DNA of 64,000 nt, taken from the NCBI GenBank assembly GCA_003260075.1, contig QLIY01000127.1, positions 1 through 64,000 on the forward strand, in the 5' to 3' direction. Made by a program: the position numbers and the translations under genes. This stretch comes from Phallusia mammillata. Its lineage: Eukaryota; Chordata; Ascidiacea; Phlebobranchia; Ascidiidae. This document shows, in pieces, positions 19,459 to 33,930 of the stretch. The notes under the pieces were generated by a model. That model was not told where the DNA came from. It made no database searches and saw only the letters and a program-made list of their open reading frames with translations. How positions within the stretch are numbered: the first letter of the stretch is position 1; each line of letters starts with the position of its first letter.

Positions 19459-22400
19459 TATGTGAATAAAACATTTTTTTTAAGTTACTGTAAATAAATT
19501 TTGAAATATTTAAACGCAAACACCAGGCAGACCACTACAGCTGCTGCATTTTTAAAATAAACTTACCAAACTTTCCTTTTTTTGAAGGATATTTCCCGTG
19601 ATGAGGCATTGGAAGTTTGCAAAACTAAACCTGAATATTCCTGTTATTGCTCATCCCAGGAGACGCGACTCTGCTAAACTTTGCAATTGCTTACAAAAAA
19701 CAACAATTAAGCGCTAACTGAGCGAAATAAAACTCAACTCAAATGCGCTGAAATTGCAAATTTAAACTGGATTACGATTGTCCAAGGTATTGAAGGAAGG
19801 GATTCAAAGCTTTTGACTAAATTCAGTGATCAGAAAAAGTTTGTCGACAGATGTAGTATTAAAAGTAAATATAATCATAATGTGCCTAAAACTGGACTAT
19901 CAATTATCACGCCTTTTTTAACGCATAGATTGGTTTACAGTTCTTTAGTAGCCTTTGCAGCCTTCGGCAGCTTGCAAAGTATTTGTGTCACCAGAGAGAT
20001 ATATTTATTGCTATATTTAGGTACAGAAACTACAGCAAGACAATATAGGAGTTTTGGTAAACTCAGGGTAAACAGGAACCCTTGCTCCCCCCCCCCATAT
20101 ATTTATTGCTATATTTAGGTACAGAAACTACAGCAAGACAATATGGGAGTTTTGGTAGACTAAACAGGGTAAACAGGAACCCTTGCCAAACTAAATACGC
20201 CAAGCTTAAAACACAAGCGATGCGCCAGAGTGGGCTACAGAGAGTTCACGATATTGTGGCAATAAAAATTGGGTAGTTCGAAATAGTTTCTTGAGGAAAT
20301 TGGCCGAGAGAATAATATATTTAAATGATTTTCAACAAATTATAATTCAACAACACACAAAAACTCAATACTGCAAGCAAATTATTAAAAAATCGCGACA
20401 AAACCAGTCATGACGTCAAAAAAGATAGTGCTTTCTATATAGCGAAATTTGTAAAACAATCAAAAGATTTTTTGATAAAAGGAGTAAAAATGACCATCTA
20501 AAACAGATAAAGTTTAAGCTTTATTTAAAATTGCTGTGTTAGGATTTGGAAAGCACAATTAACGACGGCGTCGCTTTTCATTGCTCGTAATTATATGAAT
20601 TCACCCACAGCACACTTTCATGCACAGGTGATTGGATAGTTGACAAACAACAGCGATTGGTCAGTGGAGGTCACGTGCTTGATGTCCGTTTGAAGTTTTG
20701 GCGCACACAGCGCGTAAAACCGTCCCATCCCACATGCTTCATTAGGTTAGACTTCATCAATAGAACAACAAAACAAGGTCGTTAGTGTAGGAACCCGTGA
20801 ATAAAAATAGGTGGTGCGTGCATATACAAAACGTGCGGAGCCAATGGACACATACTGTTGGTAAAATTTGGCAATGCAATCACACTGCTTTGCAAATCAA
20901 GGATTGCAAAGTGCGTAGTCAACTCGTTAACGCCGCTCGTTATCACAGAGCCTCTATGAAATCACAAGTGCATGCAAATATTTCTAAAAAATGAAGTTAC
21001 GCTGGGAATAAACCAGTCCACGCCGAGGTAACTTATCATGCACTGTAATCAATCTAAAAACCCGTACCCTCAGACGTTAAACACACTGCATTTTGTACTT
21101 AGTCTTGGTAGGGTCGGTAAGTACCATTTCGTCAGGTCATTTTTAAAAATATATGTATACTTTAGCGTCACTTTCATCAAGAAACACAAATAGTTTTCGA
21201 TGTAAAGTATCCCAACGATAAACATTTTACTGTTAACCTAAATGCAATAGATAGCACGTTTCTTGTCCTGTATAACATGTTTGACAAGAAACACGGAACA
21301 GAAAGTATAGTAATCCGCTCAACTACCAATAAATATTCGTATGATGCAGTGAAAACGTGCAAGCAGGCAAGCACAGGCCCGACGTGCAGGAATCAAGTAA
21401 CACACTTTTGATTTTGTGAGTGAACAGCGCCAGCAGTGGATGCATTTTACTCGTGCACAAATCGGTGCTTGACGCAGTGTTTGAAGCCGCTCCATCCCAC
21501 CATGTTATCGTTCTTGGTTAGCTGTGCAGGTGATACGAGAAAGCAATAAAACACAAGCAGATGGGTTAATGGGGGCGCAACGAGCATCGTGTAAGCAAAA
21601 AAGCTACGCCATAATGATTAATGTATATTGTATATACGAGCTAGGAACTTCGTCCAATGTGGCACTTTAAAAACAAACACGTTTTTGAAACCATTTGCAA
21701 AACTACAATGAAACATTTCAGAGTCAAGCTACTTTTTGACGCTGAAAGAAATATTTTGGGTCTTGACAAGTACCACAAAATTACACATTCTTTGAAAAAT
21801 TACATTACAACTTAGCCAAAACATTTTGAGACAAATAATTTGCTTCAGTTAACAGATTTACTCTTTAGCCACATTGAACAAAGCATATACTAAATCAAAG
21901 TACGAGTTAAGACGATTTGTGGTCATGCAGATCAACAGTTTATTTCATGCACGCATGCTACGAGTGAAAAATCGTGCATTTTGCGCAACATTTGACAAAT
22001 AAATGTACAGATCAAGAACAGGAACAAAAATCGACAAAAACAAAAGGCAACCAAGGTTGTTAACTACAGGTCATGCAGAAAACTACTAAAATAACAATTT
22101 TGAATCAAACTCAGTACAGACGCAATGAAAATGCAAACAACTTAAAATACCAGACAATTGCAAACAACAAAAACCATACTTTCAAATGGTAATCTAAGTG
22201 AGAACGGGTTACTTTTGAACCACTTAAAACGTACAGATGAGTTTAAGTTATGTGCCGTATACCAGAATAGATCAAGGCTTGGAGATGATGTTGTTTGGGA
22301 GTTAGAAATTTCGCAAAACCAAACAGGAGAGATATTTTCCACTGGGCAAACAACCGTTTTCTAATCTTAAATAGATTACCAGTTGCAAAATTTATGAAGT

Positions 22401-22493
22401 AATTATCAAGCAACAAATTTTGACCGTCAACACTTCGATACTTACAGCATAAATTAAATTTTTATGTATGTTTTATAACGTGACAGGGGTCAC
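19459..22493. other. Intergenic DNA between COQ2 and MICU, no gene recognised
   Basis: No exon with recognisable homology was seen. A ten-C spacer at 20087-20096 separates two copies of an approximately 100-base sequence (from about 19999 and from 20097). Weakly similar segments occur near 20710 and 21485 (CCATCCCAC followed by GGTTAG). The region may hold COQ2 regulatory DNA, but nothing specific can be pointed to. Confidence 0.4.
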
Positions 22494-23012
22494 CAAACTT
22501 TGGCATGTGGGCAAGACTTTAAATATTCTGAACACCGAGGTGCCTAAATACACACACACACAAAACGAAAACACATTGCAAGGCAAATTGTGTCCTTGGG
22601 AGTTTGAATTACCGCAATGTAATAAGTTTTTCCCTTGACCCCTAGTAAGTTTTGCGACCTATCTCGCCATTCTTTAAATCAGTGGTTCTTCAAACGGTGC
22701 GCTCGGGTGCACTAATGCGCCCTAAAAGATGGCCTGTTCGCTCTTAGATAACGGAAAAGTTGTTTACATCATATGATCCTCAAACCGTAAGATTTTCCAC
22801 ATTCAAAACAATAGCACTTCCCTCAATTTTGCTCCTATGATGATTTTTTCCATATTTAAATCAATCGTACTTCTTGTTCGTTATGATGATTTTTTCCATG
22901 TTGAAATCAATGGTAAGCTTACTTTCCATAAATTCTGTTTGTTTGTGCTTAAGTTTGGCCCACACTGCTATAAATTATAGGGTCCACTGTGAAATAAGTT
23001 TGGTGACCCCTG
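22494..23012. mobile_element. hAT-like element with CAGGGGTCACCAAACTT inverted termini
   Basis: CAGGGGTCACCAAACTT at 22494 is the exact reverse complement of AAGTTTGGTGACCCCTG ending at 23012. The flanks do not show a clear 8-bp duplication. A CAGTGGTTCTTCAAAC sequence at 22680 looks like the left end of another hAT-type element nested inside, whose right end I could not find. Confidence 0.7.
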
Positions 23013-23944
23013 TAGTACATAGCGGTTGACTACAAGAAGTATTTGTTGCCTTGGGAGTGTGTGGCTAGATCACGAATGAAAACTCGTGTTTCGGCCGACA
23101 TACAACGACGCATTCCCTTGAACCCACGAAACTTCCGTACAACTCCCTGTTTCTGTAAACATTCGCCAGACCGTTAAAGCAGTGAACTACTGACACGCAA
23201 ATGTCCGTGATTTTGACCGGATTGATATTTGTAGATACGCATTGCCATAAACAGAGTTAATGTCAAGTGCTGATTTGTCTGGTCTATAGAAAGTGAAATC
23301 GTGTCGGAAGCTGTAAAGCTTACGAAAACTGATACCTGATGAGTAACCTCGCGTCGTGTTATAGGATTAAGTTGGAAAATGTGAGTACATGAATATTTTG
23401 ATATTTGTAGTTTATACCGTAAATAGGTGAATTTATACGCCAAGTGGTGTACTACAAAATAGCACTTTGATTAGTGCATCTAGTGTGAACAAAAGCGGAA
23501 AACAATAAGTTTGTAGAGAATTTGACTCTTTAAAGGCGTATTGACTTAAAACAACAGTGAGGAAAACGGCAAATGGTTGACCTTTTTTTCCATTAAAGAC
23601 ATAACCCAAAAATTGACGTTCACAAAGACGATTCCATGAAGTTTTAAATAAAGTTTTTTTTTGGTTACCAGGGCTTTTGTGAAATTACATTCCCACATAA
23701 ACTACCAACAGGATTTTAAGGTAGAAATAATCAGTAACACAGACCCCCTAATTGTGAATAGCCGCAACTTAAAAGCTAGTGTAGTACATTAACCAAATGA
23801 TTTAACAATATTTTTTTAGTCCTATTGTGCATCGAAGCTTCATACTAGTCGAAAACAATAACCCCAAAATATATTTTAGAAAATCCGCAACCCTAGCCCA
23901 ACAAAACCGTGATGACTAAGTTTGTAGTGAAAATTACTCTAGCT

Positions 23945-24212
23945 CAGTGGTTCTCAACGAGTGGTTCATGAGCCACTAGTGGTCCATGATGACTTTTAAG
24001 TTGGTATTTTAAGGATAAACAGGAAACAGTTGAAAATTTATTGAATATTCAGTACGAAATAATATAAACCAAGTTATTGTCATTTATTGCTGGCTGTCAA
24101 TTTTTTTCATTTCTCGAATTTTTTGTACAGGATATGAAGAAATACGTTTCCACGATTTTCAATTAATTGAACTGATGTCGGTCCATGGCCTAAAATGAGT
24201 TGAGAACCACTG
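23945..24212. mobile_element. hAT-like MITE with CAGTGGTTCTCAAC inverted termini
   Basis: CAGTGGTTCTCAAC at 23945 matches the reverse complement of GTTGAGAACCACTG ending at 24212, a perfect 14-base inverted repeat. The flanks give no convincing target duplication. It is the same terminal family as the elements at 12109, 25162 and 27025. Confidence 0.75.
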
Positions 24213-24959
24213 CTAAATACGTGACTACAGAAGATCTACAGGTGAATGTTGAGCACAGTTATACAAGGCGATAGTTTAAGCCACACGAAACAAGTTTAGT
24301 TGCAACAGAAACTTAAGAGTGTAGGAGATAGGACAGGCAAAACAACAACGGACAGGGCATTCAACAAATTACAGGGGCAAGACGGTTGTATAATGGCAGT
24401 CAAGCAGTTATCTCACCTTTAGCTTTGTGAACTGGGGTTGGCAGAGCGCAAAAATACAAAGACAATCAATCATGAATTAATTGCCGTTCAAATAAAAACA
24501 CAAAAGCAAAAAAAATCTTGCTATGATTAATACCGACAACACAAAATTCGTTTGTTGCTATTTTAACTGTTTGATTGGTTGATTAATTACACAACAAAGA
24601 AAAAGCTTTATTTTTTCTAGCAGCAAAGCGAATCAATTGGAAAAAATCATCTACTGCGTTTACAAATTTAAGAAAGCATTTTAGGCCGAATGCAGAACCT
24701 TCAAAATGTTAATCTTTCCTATTGGCAGTTTTTATGCATAAGTTATTAACTGGGAAGGGGTTTTGACATGGTTTAGTTGTAAATTTAAGTAAAGGATAAC
24801 ATGTAGATATCGGGGGTTAGTGTGTTAAACTTGGTATTTTTCTTAGATGTCCAAATTTATGTGTTTTCATTGCATATCATTGATGAACTCAAAACGCTTC
24901 GAAGTTTCTGCATTCGACCTCTTAACTTATATAGCTTCACTTAAGTCATATTCGCTTAC

Positions 24960-27900
24960 CCGAAAGCCGCGTTGAATGCGGTCTTTCATGACACCCATAA
25001 ATTCGACGTGACTCAGTTTATTGTCGCCATCTTTGTCAAAGATTTGGAAAAGGGTGTTCACAAGATTTTCGGATAGTTCATGTCCGGTAGAGATTTTTAC
25101 CGCTCGTTTAAACTCGTCTGGGGAATTGAAACGTTAATTTGTCGGTTTACCACCATTAGCTAAGTGGTTCCCAACCGGGGAGGAATTCCTTCCAAATTTC
25201 TGGGGAGTTCAATCTTATGTGATTTGCAAATAGACACTTTAGGTCAAGAAATATAACCTGTGAAGTTGATGAAAGACTCAATTTTAATTGATCTTTGCAT
25301 GGTTAAGCATCCTTTAAGCAGTATATTAGGGAGGAATGAAAACGTTTCGAATTGTTAAGAAAGGAATTCGTCCAAAAAGTTTGGGAACCACTGCATTAGC
25401 TGATAACAACAAAATGCCGTTGTAATTGAGATTTGCAAAATAGGCGTAATTGGTAGCCTGTTTTTAAAATGAATAATGTTACCTTGACCAATAGCTCGAC
25501 CAGCAAGTGTATACATTTGCATAGCGATTGCAAAGTCTTCCAAATTGTTGAGAAATTGAAAAAAGGAACGGAATTCCTCAAATGAGATTCCCTATTCAAA
25601 ACAGAACAATTTTATTGTGAAAAGCAACAATTAAAACGGCAAATTTTTTCAACCTTTTCCTCTTGAATTCGCTCGGTTACTTTCTCTATTTGCTCCTCGA
25701 TGTCATCAAGCTCTGTGAATCTCAGGAGGACTCTGGCAAACTCTGTCTCCGAAATTGTCGCCATACCGTGACTATACGCCAGGAAGTAAGATGGGCGTTA
25801 AGGAACTGTCTTGTTCATTTGCTAATTGACAAGTTGTCATGACATCAGACAACAGCTCGTTCACCTGTAATCAGGCCCAGAGGAATACTAAGAATGTTGT
25901 TCTGTTTTTGTGCATACCCATGTGGTTAAAATGGCCTAAAAGAGGCCTATGCGAACATTAATCTCACCAATGTTTTCTTTATTTCGCGATCACGGTTTGG
26001 GCTCAGATTACCAGCTTCAGAATTCTTGTTTCAAGTAGTCAATATTACGAAGGCATTTTACCAACTTTCTTATTGTTGAAGATTGAAGAGATGCATTATC
26101 GAACTTACATTGTCACTGTTCTCTTCACTAACAGCCTAGGTTTACTTTAGCGTTCCTCCTTTAGCCTATTTATTTTCTAGGGCTCCCTTCGTTAACTAAA
26201 ACGCCCCTGCTATGCTTTCAGTTTTGCGCTGCAGAAATGGTGTAGGGCTCGCACATTGTCGGGACTGTATGGAAACGCTGTGCCATGCGCATAAAATTAT
26301 TGTATATCCTAGGTGTGAATATCTAATGTTGTAGTCTAGTTCTCAGTGTACTAAGGGGTCATTGTCCACACTGATGAACACAAAAAGGATATCTCCATCT
26401 CTAACACTTCCGTCTGCAAGTTGTCCATGAATCTGTTGTAAAGGAAATTCAGTTATGCACCGACTATACAAATTTAAGCCTTGCAACGCGTGAAATTCTT
26501 ACTGATAGAAATCATCGAAACGTAGATCATCCTTTCCATTTTTGCCGAAGAAATGCACCAACAAGGTTGTGTCCTGTACGTTGCTTTCGCTTTCCCGAAG
26601 GGTCTTCAAAATAGCGACACAAATTTGAAGCAAAATGGCCACTATTATTTACATAAAACCGTCGAACACATCAAGCTATATTGCAAGCAAACTTAAGCCA
26701 GGCCTTGTACATCAAAAGGCTACAGAAACGACAACTAAAACCACAACAACAGCAAAGTTAAAGACAGCAGTGCAAACAATCAAATCGTGTGAACACAAAA
26801 AAGGAAAATTACAGAGTACGACAGTATAATTGATTTGTGGTGTTTTCCACATATTTCGATTAAACAAATTATAAAATTACCCTCTTGATGTGCGAAATTG
26901 TGTTGCGAGGTATTATTCCTTTTTCTTCGGGTAACTGTGATTTGAGATCGAAGCAACGAATCAATTAAGTGTTTTTTGGAACTTTTACATGTGATTACAA
27001 CATGCAAACACCGACATGCAAAAGCAGTGGTTTCCAACCGGGGGGAATTCCTCCAAAGCAAGGAATTTAAAAACTGGTGGGTAAATTTACGTTTTGTAGA
27101 TGTGGTTTGTAATTAGACATTTTAGCCCCGGATACAACCTGTGAAGTTGATAAAAGACGCAATTTAAAACTATCTTTGTGTTGTTACTACTATGGGGTCT
27201 ATTCGTGAGGAATGAAAATGTTTTAAATCGTTTTCTAAGGAATTCGTCGATAAAGGTTGGGAACCACTGTGCTAAACGAACATGCAAGAACACAACTGTC
27301 ACCAATCACTACCAATTACCATGTCAGGCAGAGATTCAACACCCCTTAGTTAAATTGTTGGAACTATAAATGTAATTTAAACCAAGATGAGGGTGATGAC
27401 ACCTCTTTCAAAAAATCAAGTTTTAACACATTTTTGATTATACTTTTGTATTTGGAAGTTTCCATAGATTTCTACCTGCCTGGCAAAGATAGTGATTTAC
27501 GACAACATGAAGAAATATATACATAACAAACAAGCATCCAAATTCATGCAAACATGCTAAACGAAGTGAACATGCAGGAAAGGGGTAGCATACCAACGAG
27601 CTGTCGTCGGAATTCCAATCTTTCACTACACGTCTAAACCTATCGCGCTGGTGAAGTAGAGAGCGAAAAAAATCAGTTAAAAAAAGGTCAAGTATGGCCA
27701 AATGGTCGCTCTTACAAAAAATATGGAAATGCTATTATTTTTTCAAGGTGTATGTTAAAAAATAGCAGGTCTCTGGTCAATCTTTTGTGTTGCAGTGGCT
27801 GTTAGTAAGTTACTGTGGAAGTAAATATCAAAATTTTGATTACAGTGTCCGATTTAAAGTGCAGATTTTACCGATGCAAACGGCTGCAGTCTTAAAGAAC

Positions 27901-30900
27901 GCAATAAAACATTGAGTAAAGAGAGAAGTAAAATGCATCAGGCGCCCAAAATATCGTCACCACACAAAATTCAATTCAACACGAACACTCGCAAGTAACA
28001 GCAGTAACACCCAACACAATGCCCGCTTGATAGAACCAAGTTATCAAACTTTATGAGTAACCATGCCAATGCCGAAAGTACATTAAAGCACCATGCAAAG
28101 CTCTTCTCTACGCATTTGCTTCAGTTTTGTAAGCTCTTCTCTACGCATTGCTTCAGTTTTCTCAAGTTAAATTGTTGTAGTGTGATAATATGCTAATTGT
28201 GTGTGCTTTAAACTGTCTAAGCATATTTTGTAAATAAAACGTATTACCCTGCCAATGATGAGTTGGTTGACCCGAAAATTACTCTTGGCCTAGACAGATA
28301 CATTAAGGTATTTGCTGTCACACAAAAATTGAGTACGGTACATTTATCCTATTTTCAATCTTGTTGCTGCTTTTTTCTAACTTGTCTGTAGCTACTGTTC
28401 TCGACAGTATAGCACACTGACATGGAAATTCTTTACGTGGTTGCATCAGACATGTAGCCCTTTAACTAATCTTGACAACTAAATCTGAACAATGAAGTTT
28501 CCATAAGCAACGTAGCCCTTCAATTTCCCCCCCCCCCGTAGCTACTGTTCTCGACAGTATAGCACACTGACATGGAAATTCTTTATGTGGTTGCATCAGA
28601 CATGTAGCCCTTTACCTAATCTTGACAACGAAATCTGAACAATGAAGTTTCCATAAGCAACGTAGCCCTTCAATTAGAACTTAACATCTCAACCAACTTA
28701 ACATATCTAAAATCCGATTCTTAACCTTCTTTCCTCCTCCGACACCTACCTATGTTTGCAGCCCCTGTTATATTTTCTGCAAACTGACTACTATTCCATA
28801 ACAGTAATCTAAATCTATCTACAGTAATCCGTGTGACTTTGGTGAAAAACCTGCTATATAATAACAATACAGTTACAATACATTCATAATAACAATATTG
28901 TTTCTGACTGACATATAGGTAAATATAAGCGGCCAAGTAAAATATTCCAAAAAAATCTGAATCTCAAATTCCTATCTTTACCCCAATGGGGTTTTATGCC
29001 TTGCTCAATGTGGTAACCATGTGCTGACCAAAAGAGCCTAATGTGTTAGTTTTGTTATTCAAATGTTCGGACATCACCAACTCACCCCTTGTTCATCGTA
29101 ACATTGCTTCTCAGTTCGACTTCGAAAAATTTCTTCCAACTAAAAAGTTAAAGATTCCAATGACTGACATTGTTAATACAAATACGAAAGTTAAAATGAG
29201 AAAAAAAAACGTATTACAATCAGCAAACGTTAAGTCAAGGTAATAAACAGAAACACTTACTACTAAAAATTCCTTCTTATCCACCCGACGGTTGCCGTCG
29301 ACATCGAACATGTTGAAAGCGATTTCGAATCCCATTTTCGGCTCTAGAAAGCAAGTGGAAAACATTAACAATCAGTCCTTACATTCCGCTAGAGGGAGCA
29401 GCAGACCAACATACGATTTTTTGTATGCTCGACTATCAGGCTCAGTGCCTGTGTTCGTCTGGCGTATATCAAAATATTGTCAACAATGCAAACAAAAACC
29501 TTGATGATATTAAAGGAAAAAATAAGAATATTTGAACTGAACAGTATTTGACACTTGAACATCGACGATCACCGTTTATTTAATTAAATAACTAAGAATG
29601 GAAAGTATTTTATATATTCCAAGATACTCATCGTCAGATTTCGTTACTTGGAAAATACTTTCCATTATAAGTTTTAAAAAATGCACATTCGTCTTACTTG
29701 TAAGTATGCAGAGCAGGAAAAGGTATTCGGTGTACGATATAAGTCCGTTGCTGTGCAGAGATCGGAAGAAACGAGAAGTGTTTTTGTTCTGATTGGGAGT
29801 TTTGCCCAACATCCTCTTCACATCCGATTCGGCCAACCTCATATGACCGATACGAGCTGCACAAAAACATCGCAGGACGTTATTTATATTTGCAGCTAAC
29901 ACTAGCGTTGTACGTCGAGTCTAATTCCGGTTTGTTTGAATAAAACAGGGTTGATTTGGGCTTGACTTTATACTCGATCGAAATTTTACTGCATTGAATC
30001 TGAGTTCTGGATGAAATCGAGCTTTAACATTCTTCAAATATTTGGTTTCAGGCTTGTACTTTTGGCGGTTGACATGATCGAAACACTGATTTGTTACCTT
30101 AATCATCGTACGCCAGGCCTGTTAAAAGCGTTATACCGAGTCAGCCGGCCTTTAATAGGCCCGGCGTACCATGATTTCTATATGAGTGTGCCGTGATCGC
30201 TGGTCTGCATCGACCCTTCAGGGCTGATCCCAGCTATTAACATATGTCTTAACTTGTTACCTTAATGTTTTACTTTTGTCTCGAAAACCGAGAGATTTTA
30301 TCCACAGGCCAACGCCCAATAGGTTTTTGGCAAGGCAAAATCGGTGAAGTTTGAAATTTTGGTCACGTAAACATGTGTGAACAATGTGTCACGAATGTAA
30401 GTGTTAAAGGATGGAAATATTTTGACACGAATTCAGATCTTTCTTAAAAAAATAAACTGAATAGTGTTTGGATAGAAATGGTGGTGAAGTTACAATAAAT
30501 TGACATTTGTGCCCGATAGGGTACCAATATTTGGATCTAAGGAGAAAATAAAGCTAAACTTTGAAAAATTATTTCGAAAGTATCGTCAGTTTCCGTCTAA
30601 AAGATCAGAACGTACAAAAACACAAAAAGCTATAACGTTAAATACGAATTATGAATTCGTCCGCAAAACCACACTGTGTCGATAAAAACAATGGAAAAGG
30701 TCTTGTATCGGTAAAAACAATTGAGAAGGTCTTTGTATTTTCGATAAGTAAAGACAGATCTGTCAGTCATCACCCTGTTACTAAGTGTGATTTCTGTAGC
30801 CTGTTATGACATTTCACTAACAACATTTGTTTTGATGACAAAATTTGTTCAACTTCATTACAATAAAGCGTTTGGCTGTCACAGGGTTACTGGGTTAACT

Positions 30901-31191
30901 GTGGGTGAAAGCGACCACGATGTGTCAACAGTAGTCAGGTATAAGTAAGAAGTAACACACACACAAATAATAGGGGTTATTCCATAGCTAAACGATCGTG
31001 AGTGGCAAGAAGCAAAAATGTAAACGCCCGTTGGCACCCAAATGTCTGTGCAGAGTACACTCCCTTGTTGTAAATTGGCAAAGTTTGGAATAACTACGAC
31101 CAAAGACGCAACATTTCAAGAGACTTGTTGACATGATCGGGATAGGCGTTATGAGCTGACCCCGCGAAGAGCAGTTTCATGTCATTGCCTC

Positions 31192-31266
<75 letters not shown>

Positions 31267-32983
31267 AAAGTATAGCTCCAGCGAAGAAAAAAGGGTTTTA
31301 AAAAATTGACACGAAATATTTTGGTGAATCATAAAAACAAAAATCGCTGTTTTTGATGCAAATGAGCTTTACGTATTTCCTAATTTGCAATGACTGGTCA
31401 CCACTCACCAAACATACGTAAAAAGTCTTTCGTAAAAACATTAAGACAAATTTCGTAAAAACAGAGCGAAAAATTTTACACCAATGTTACAAAATCTCTC
31501 ATCATACACATGTCACTTCACACAATATTTTTATGCAAAGATTAAAAAAATACTAAAAAGAAAAAGACATAACGTTCAGACACCGTCTATACGAAAATAA
31601 CTAAAAAAAGAATAATTTCTTCATAATTGCGGGCGTTTATAAACGGGTCATATATGACCAAATACGGTTTCGGCCACGTAGGGACTGTACTCCGCCACAC
31701 GACGTGTGTGAAAACAACCAAAGTTGGTTCATCGTTAAAATGTGACTTAAATCATTTCCTGCTTGTTCTGTGTGGTTCATCTTCAGTGTTGGCTTACACT
31801 ATAGATCAGACTTAGATAAGCCGCCTTATACAAGAATCAAGTTTCCACGTGTTTTGCTACATTTTGACGCGTCACAGTCTATTTTTACAACCGGCCATTG
31901 CTTTTTACTCAAAAAACGCGGAACACTTTGTAAGCTGGGCTTTATTTTTTAGATGGCACAAGAGATACCGAAAGTCTTTGTCCTACTTCAATCCAGCCAA
32001 AGAATATTATTTAAACTCGATTAAGTCAAGCAAGACGTTGAATTCCGACTGTCACAATGAAGCAGCATTGTAAGTTGATTTTGCCACCCAAACACGAAAG
32101 CAAAAATCCGGACACCAATGCCCGTTCAAACACAACGACCACGTAAAGTTGCCATTGAATCAATGCTGCCTTGTGGGAGGTCGGGAAACCCGATTTGAAC
32201 AGGGACCAGGAGGACCTGGTGGATTAAGCCTTAGAACCGCGCCTTTGTTTTTGCAGCGTTAAAACTTGCCGCCCGCTACGTCAGCAACTCCAAGACCATG
32301 TCGCGAGGTCTGGTGAAGCAGAACAGGGTCCCTTTCCGGTAATTTCCGAACAGCGTAAGACTGTCGTTCGGAAATGAGTGATTCATGCCGATTGGCGGAA
32401 TACTGGGATGGGACAGAAAACAATAATACGACAGGCGGCGCAGGCGTCGTGAGTGATCTGTATGTCAACAGCACGCCGCTGTCAGTGCTTATAGCGCCTA
32501 AAAGGTGACTAACGTACTGCCGTTTTCGAAGCAGACATGGCGTGATGCACTTGAAATGACACACACCGCCTGTGCACAGCTACGACTTAATGGTAAACTG
32601 TGGGCCGTAAGTGCGACAATGCCTTAAAACTGGCGATGATACAATTGTAGTTGGGTTTCCGTTGTCGTTTAGTTCACAAACCCCAAAGCGCCAGCGGTTA
32701 TATTAGTTAGCACCCAGGTTCAAAACAAGTGACTAAACCCAAACACCCCGCCTACGAATTAGGACGGAAATACATATTCATCTTAGGGCATTGGCAGTGT
32801 GGGAAATAAACGGTGACATCGTTAAACACCTGTCAGCCCACGCAACAGCCGGTCATATGCAGTTAAGAAGCTGTTTTGTCCATAGGTTGGAGCATCCTGT
32901 ACAAGCAAAGCCTAAAAACAACCCTGACTTCCTGCAACTCAGGTCGCTTTTTGAGCACAAATAAAAAAACTGGGCGGGGAGTA

Positions 32984-33078
<95 letters not shown>

Positions 33079-33892
33079 CTTTTTGAGCACAAATAAAAAA
33101 AAACTGGGCGGGGAGTAAAAACTCACATGGGTCCCACATACAGCCAGATTGGGACTACAAAAAATGTAAAGAAGTCCGTATGATAGGGGTACGACATTTT
33201 GAAAAAGGGGCGCTGTGCTCGGGGTCATAGACTTGGGGTTACTTCAGGGCGTTGGTTGGCTTGGAAGTGGTGCCACCCCGAGAGGTCAACCTTGCCAGTT
33301 ATGTGGGGTCAGGGACGACAGGATTAGAGCATGTGTAAATCCGGGAAGTAACAGTCTGGTGTTGTCTTTGAAGGGCGGACGCATTTTCTCAACGGCAACA
33401 GGAGAAGTAAACAGTTGACAAACCTGACGATCAAACGCCGAATCTCCACCCTTTATTAGTCACTGCACCGGGACGCACACCTTTTGAAGTGTATCATAAC
33501 AGGGGCTTTCCCGCAAATGTCCATGGGAATCGCGCAGCGTTCGCACGCCAGAATTCGCACGGGCTTATTTTACAAGTCTAAATGTTGATCAAAACCCGAC
33601 AGAAGGCAGTGATACGGATCAGCGATGCAAGACCTTGGAAACAATCGGGGTTAAATTGACACTGGCGCGATATCGTGCAATTAAAGAGAACGCGGAAGCT
33701 GATAGTCGCAGGTTAACAGTTGTCGGTTGCACGCCACTTGCGAAGTAAAGCACGTCGCGAAATTAAATTAACTAAGTCATTCAGTAGCATCGGCAGCTTC
33801 GCGAGATTTCGCACCTGGATCAAAAGTTTCGACTTTTGGGGGCAAGTGGGGCGCTTCAAATTGGGCCAACGCTCTCATATTGTTGCCTAGGC

Positions 33893-33930
<38 letters not shown>

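Noticed and set aside
24421..24436. 15-base microexon (FTKLK) continuing MICU after GFR
   Set aside because: An acceptor and GTGAG donor are present and MICU1 has a similar GFTRL motif, but five residues are too little evidence.
28081..28160. Short tandem repeat as possible CRISPR-like array
   Set aside because: Only two units (AGCTCTTCTCTACGCATT), no spacers of constant size, and a eukaryotic context.
32853..33228. Poly-glycine/poly-proline frames on both strands
   Set aside because: Direct translations of a 92-base C run that is probably a coded gap.
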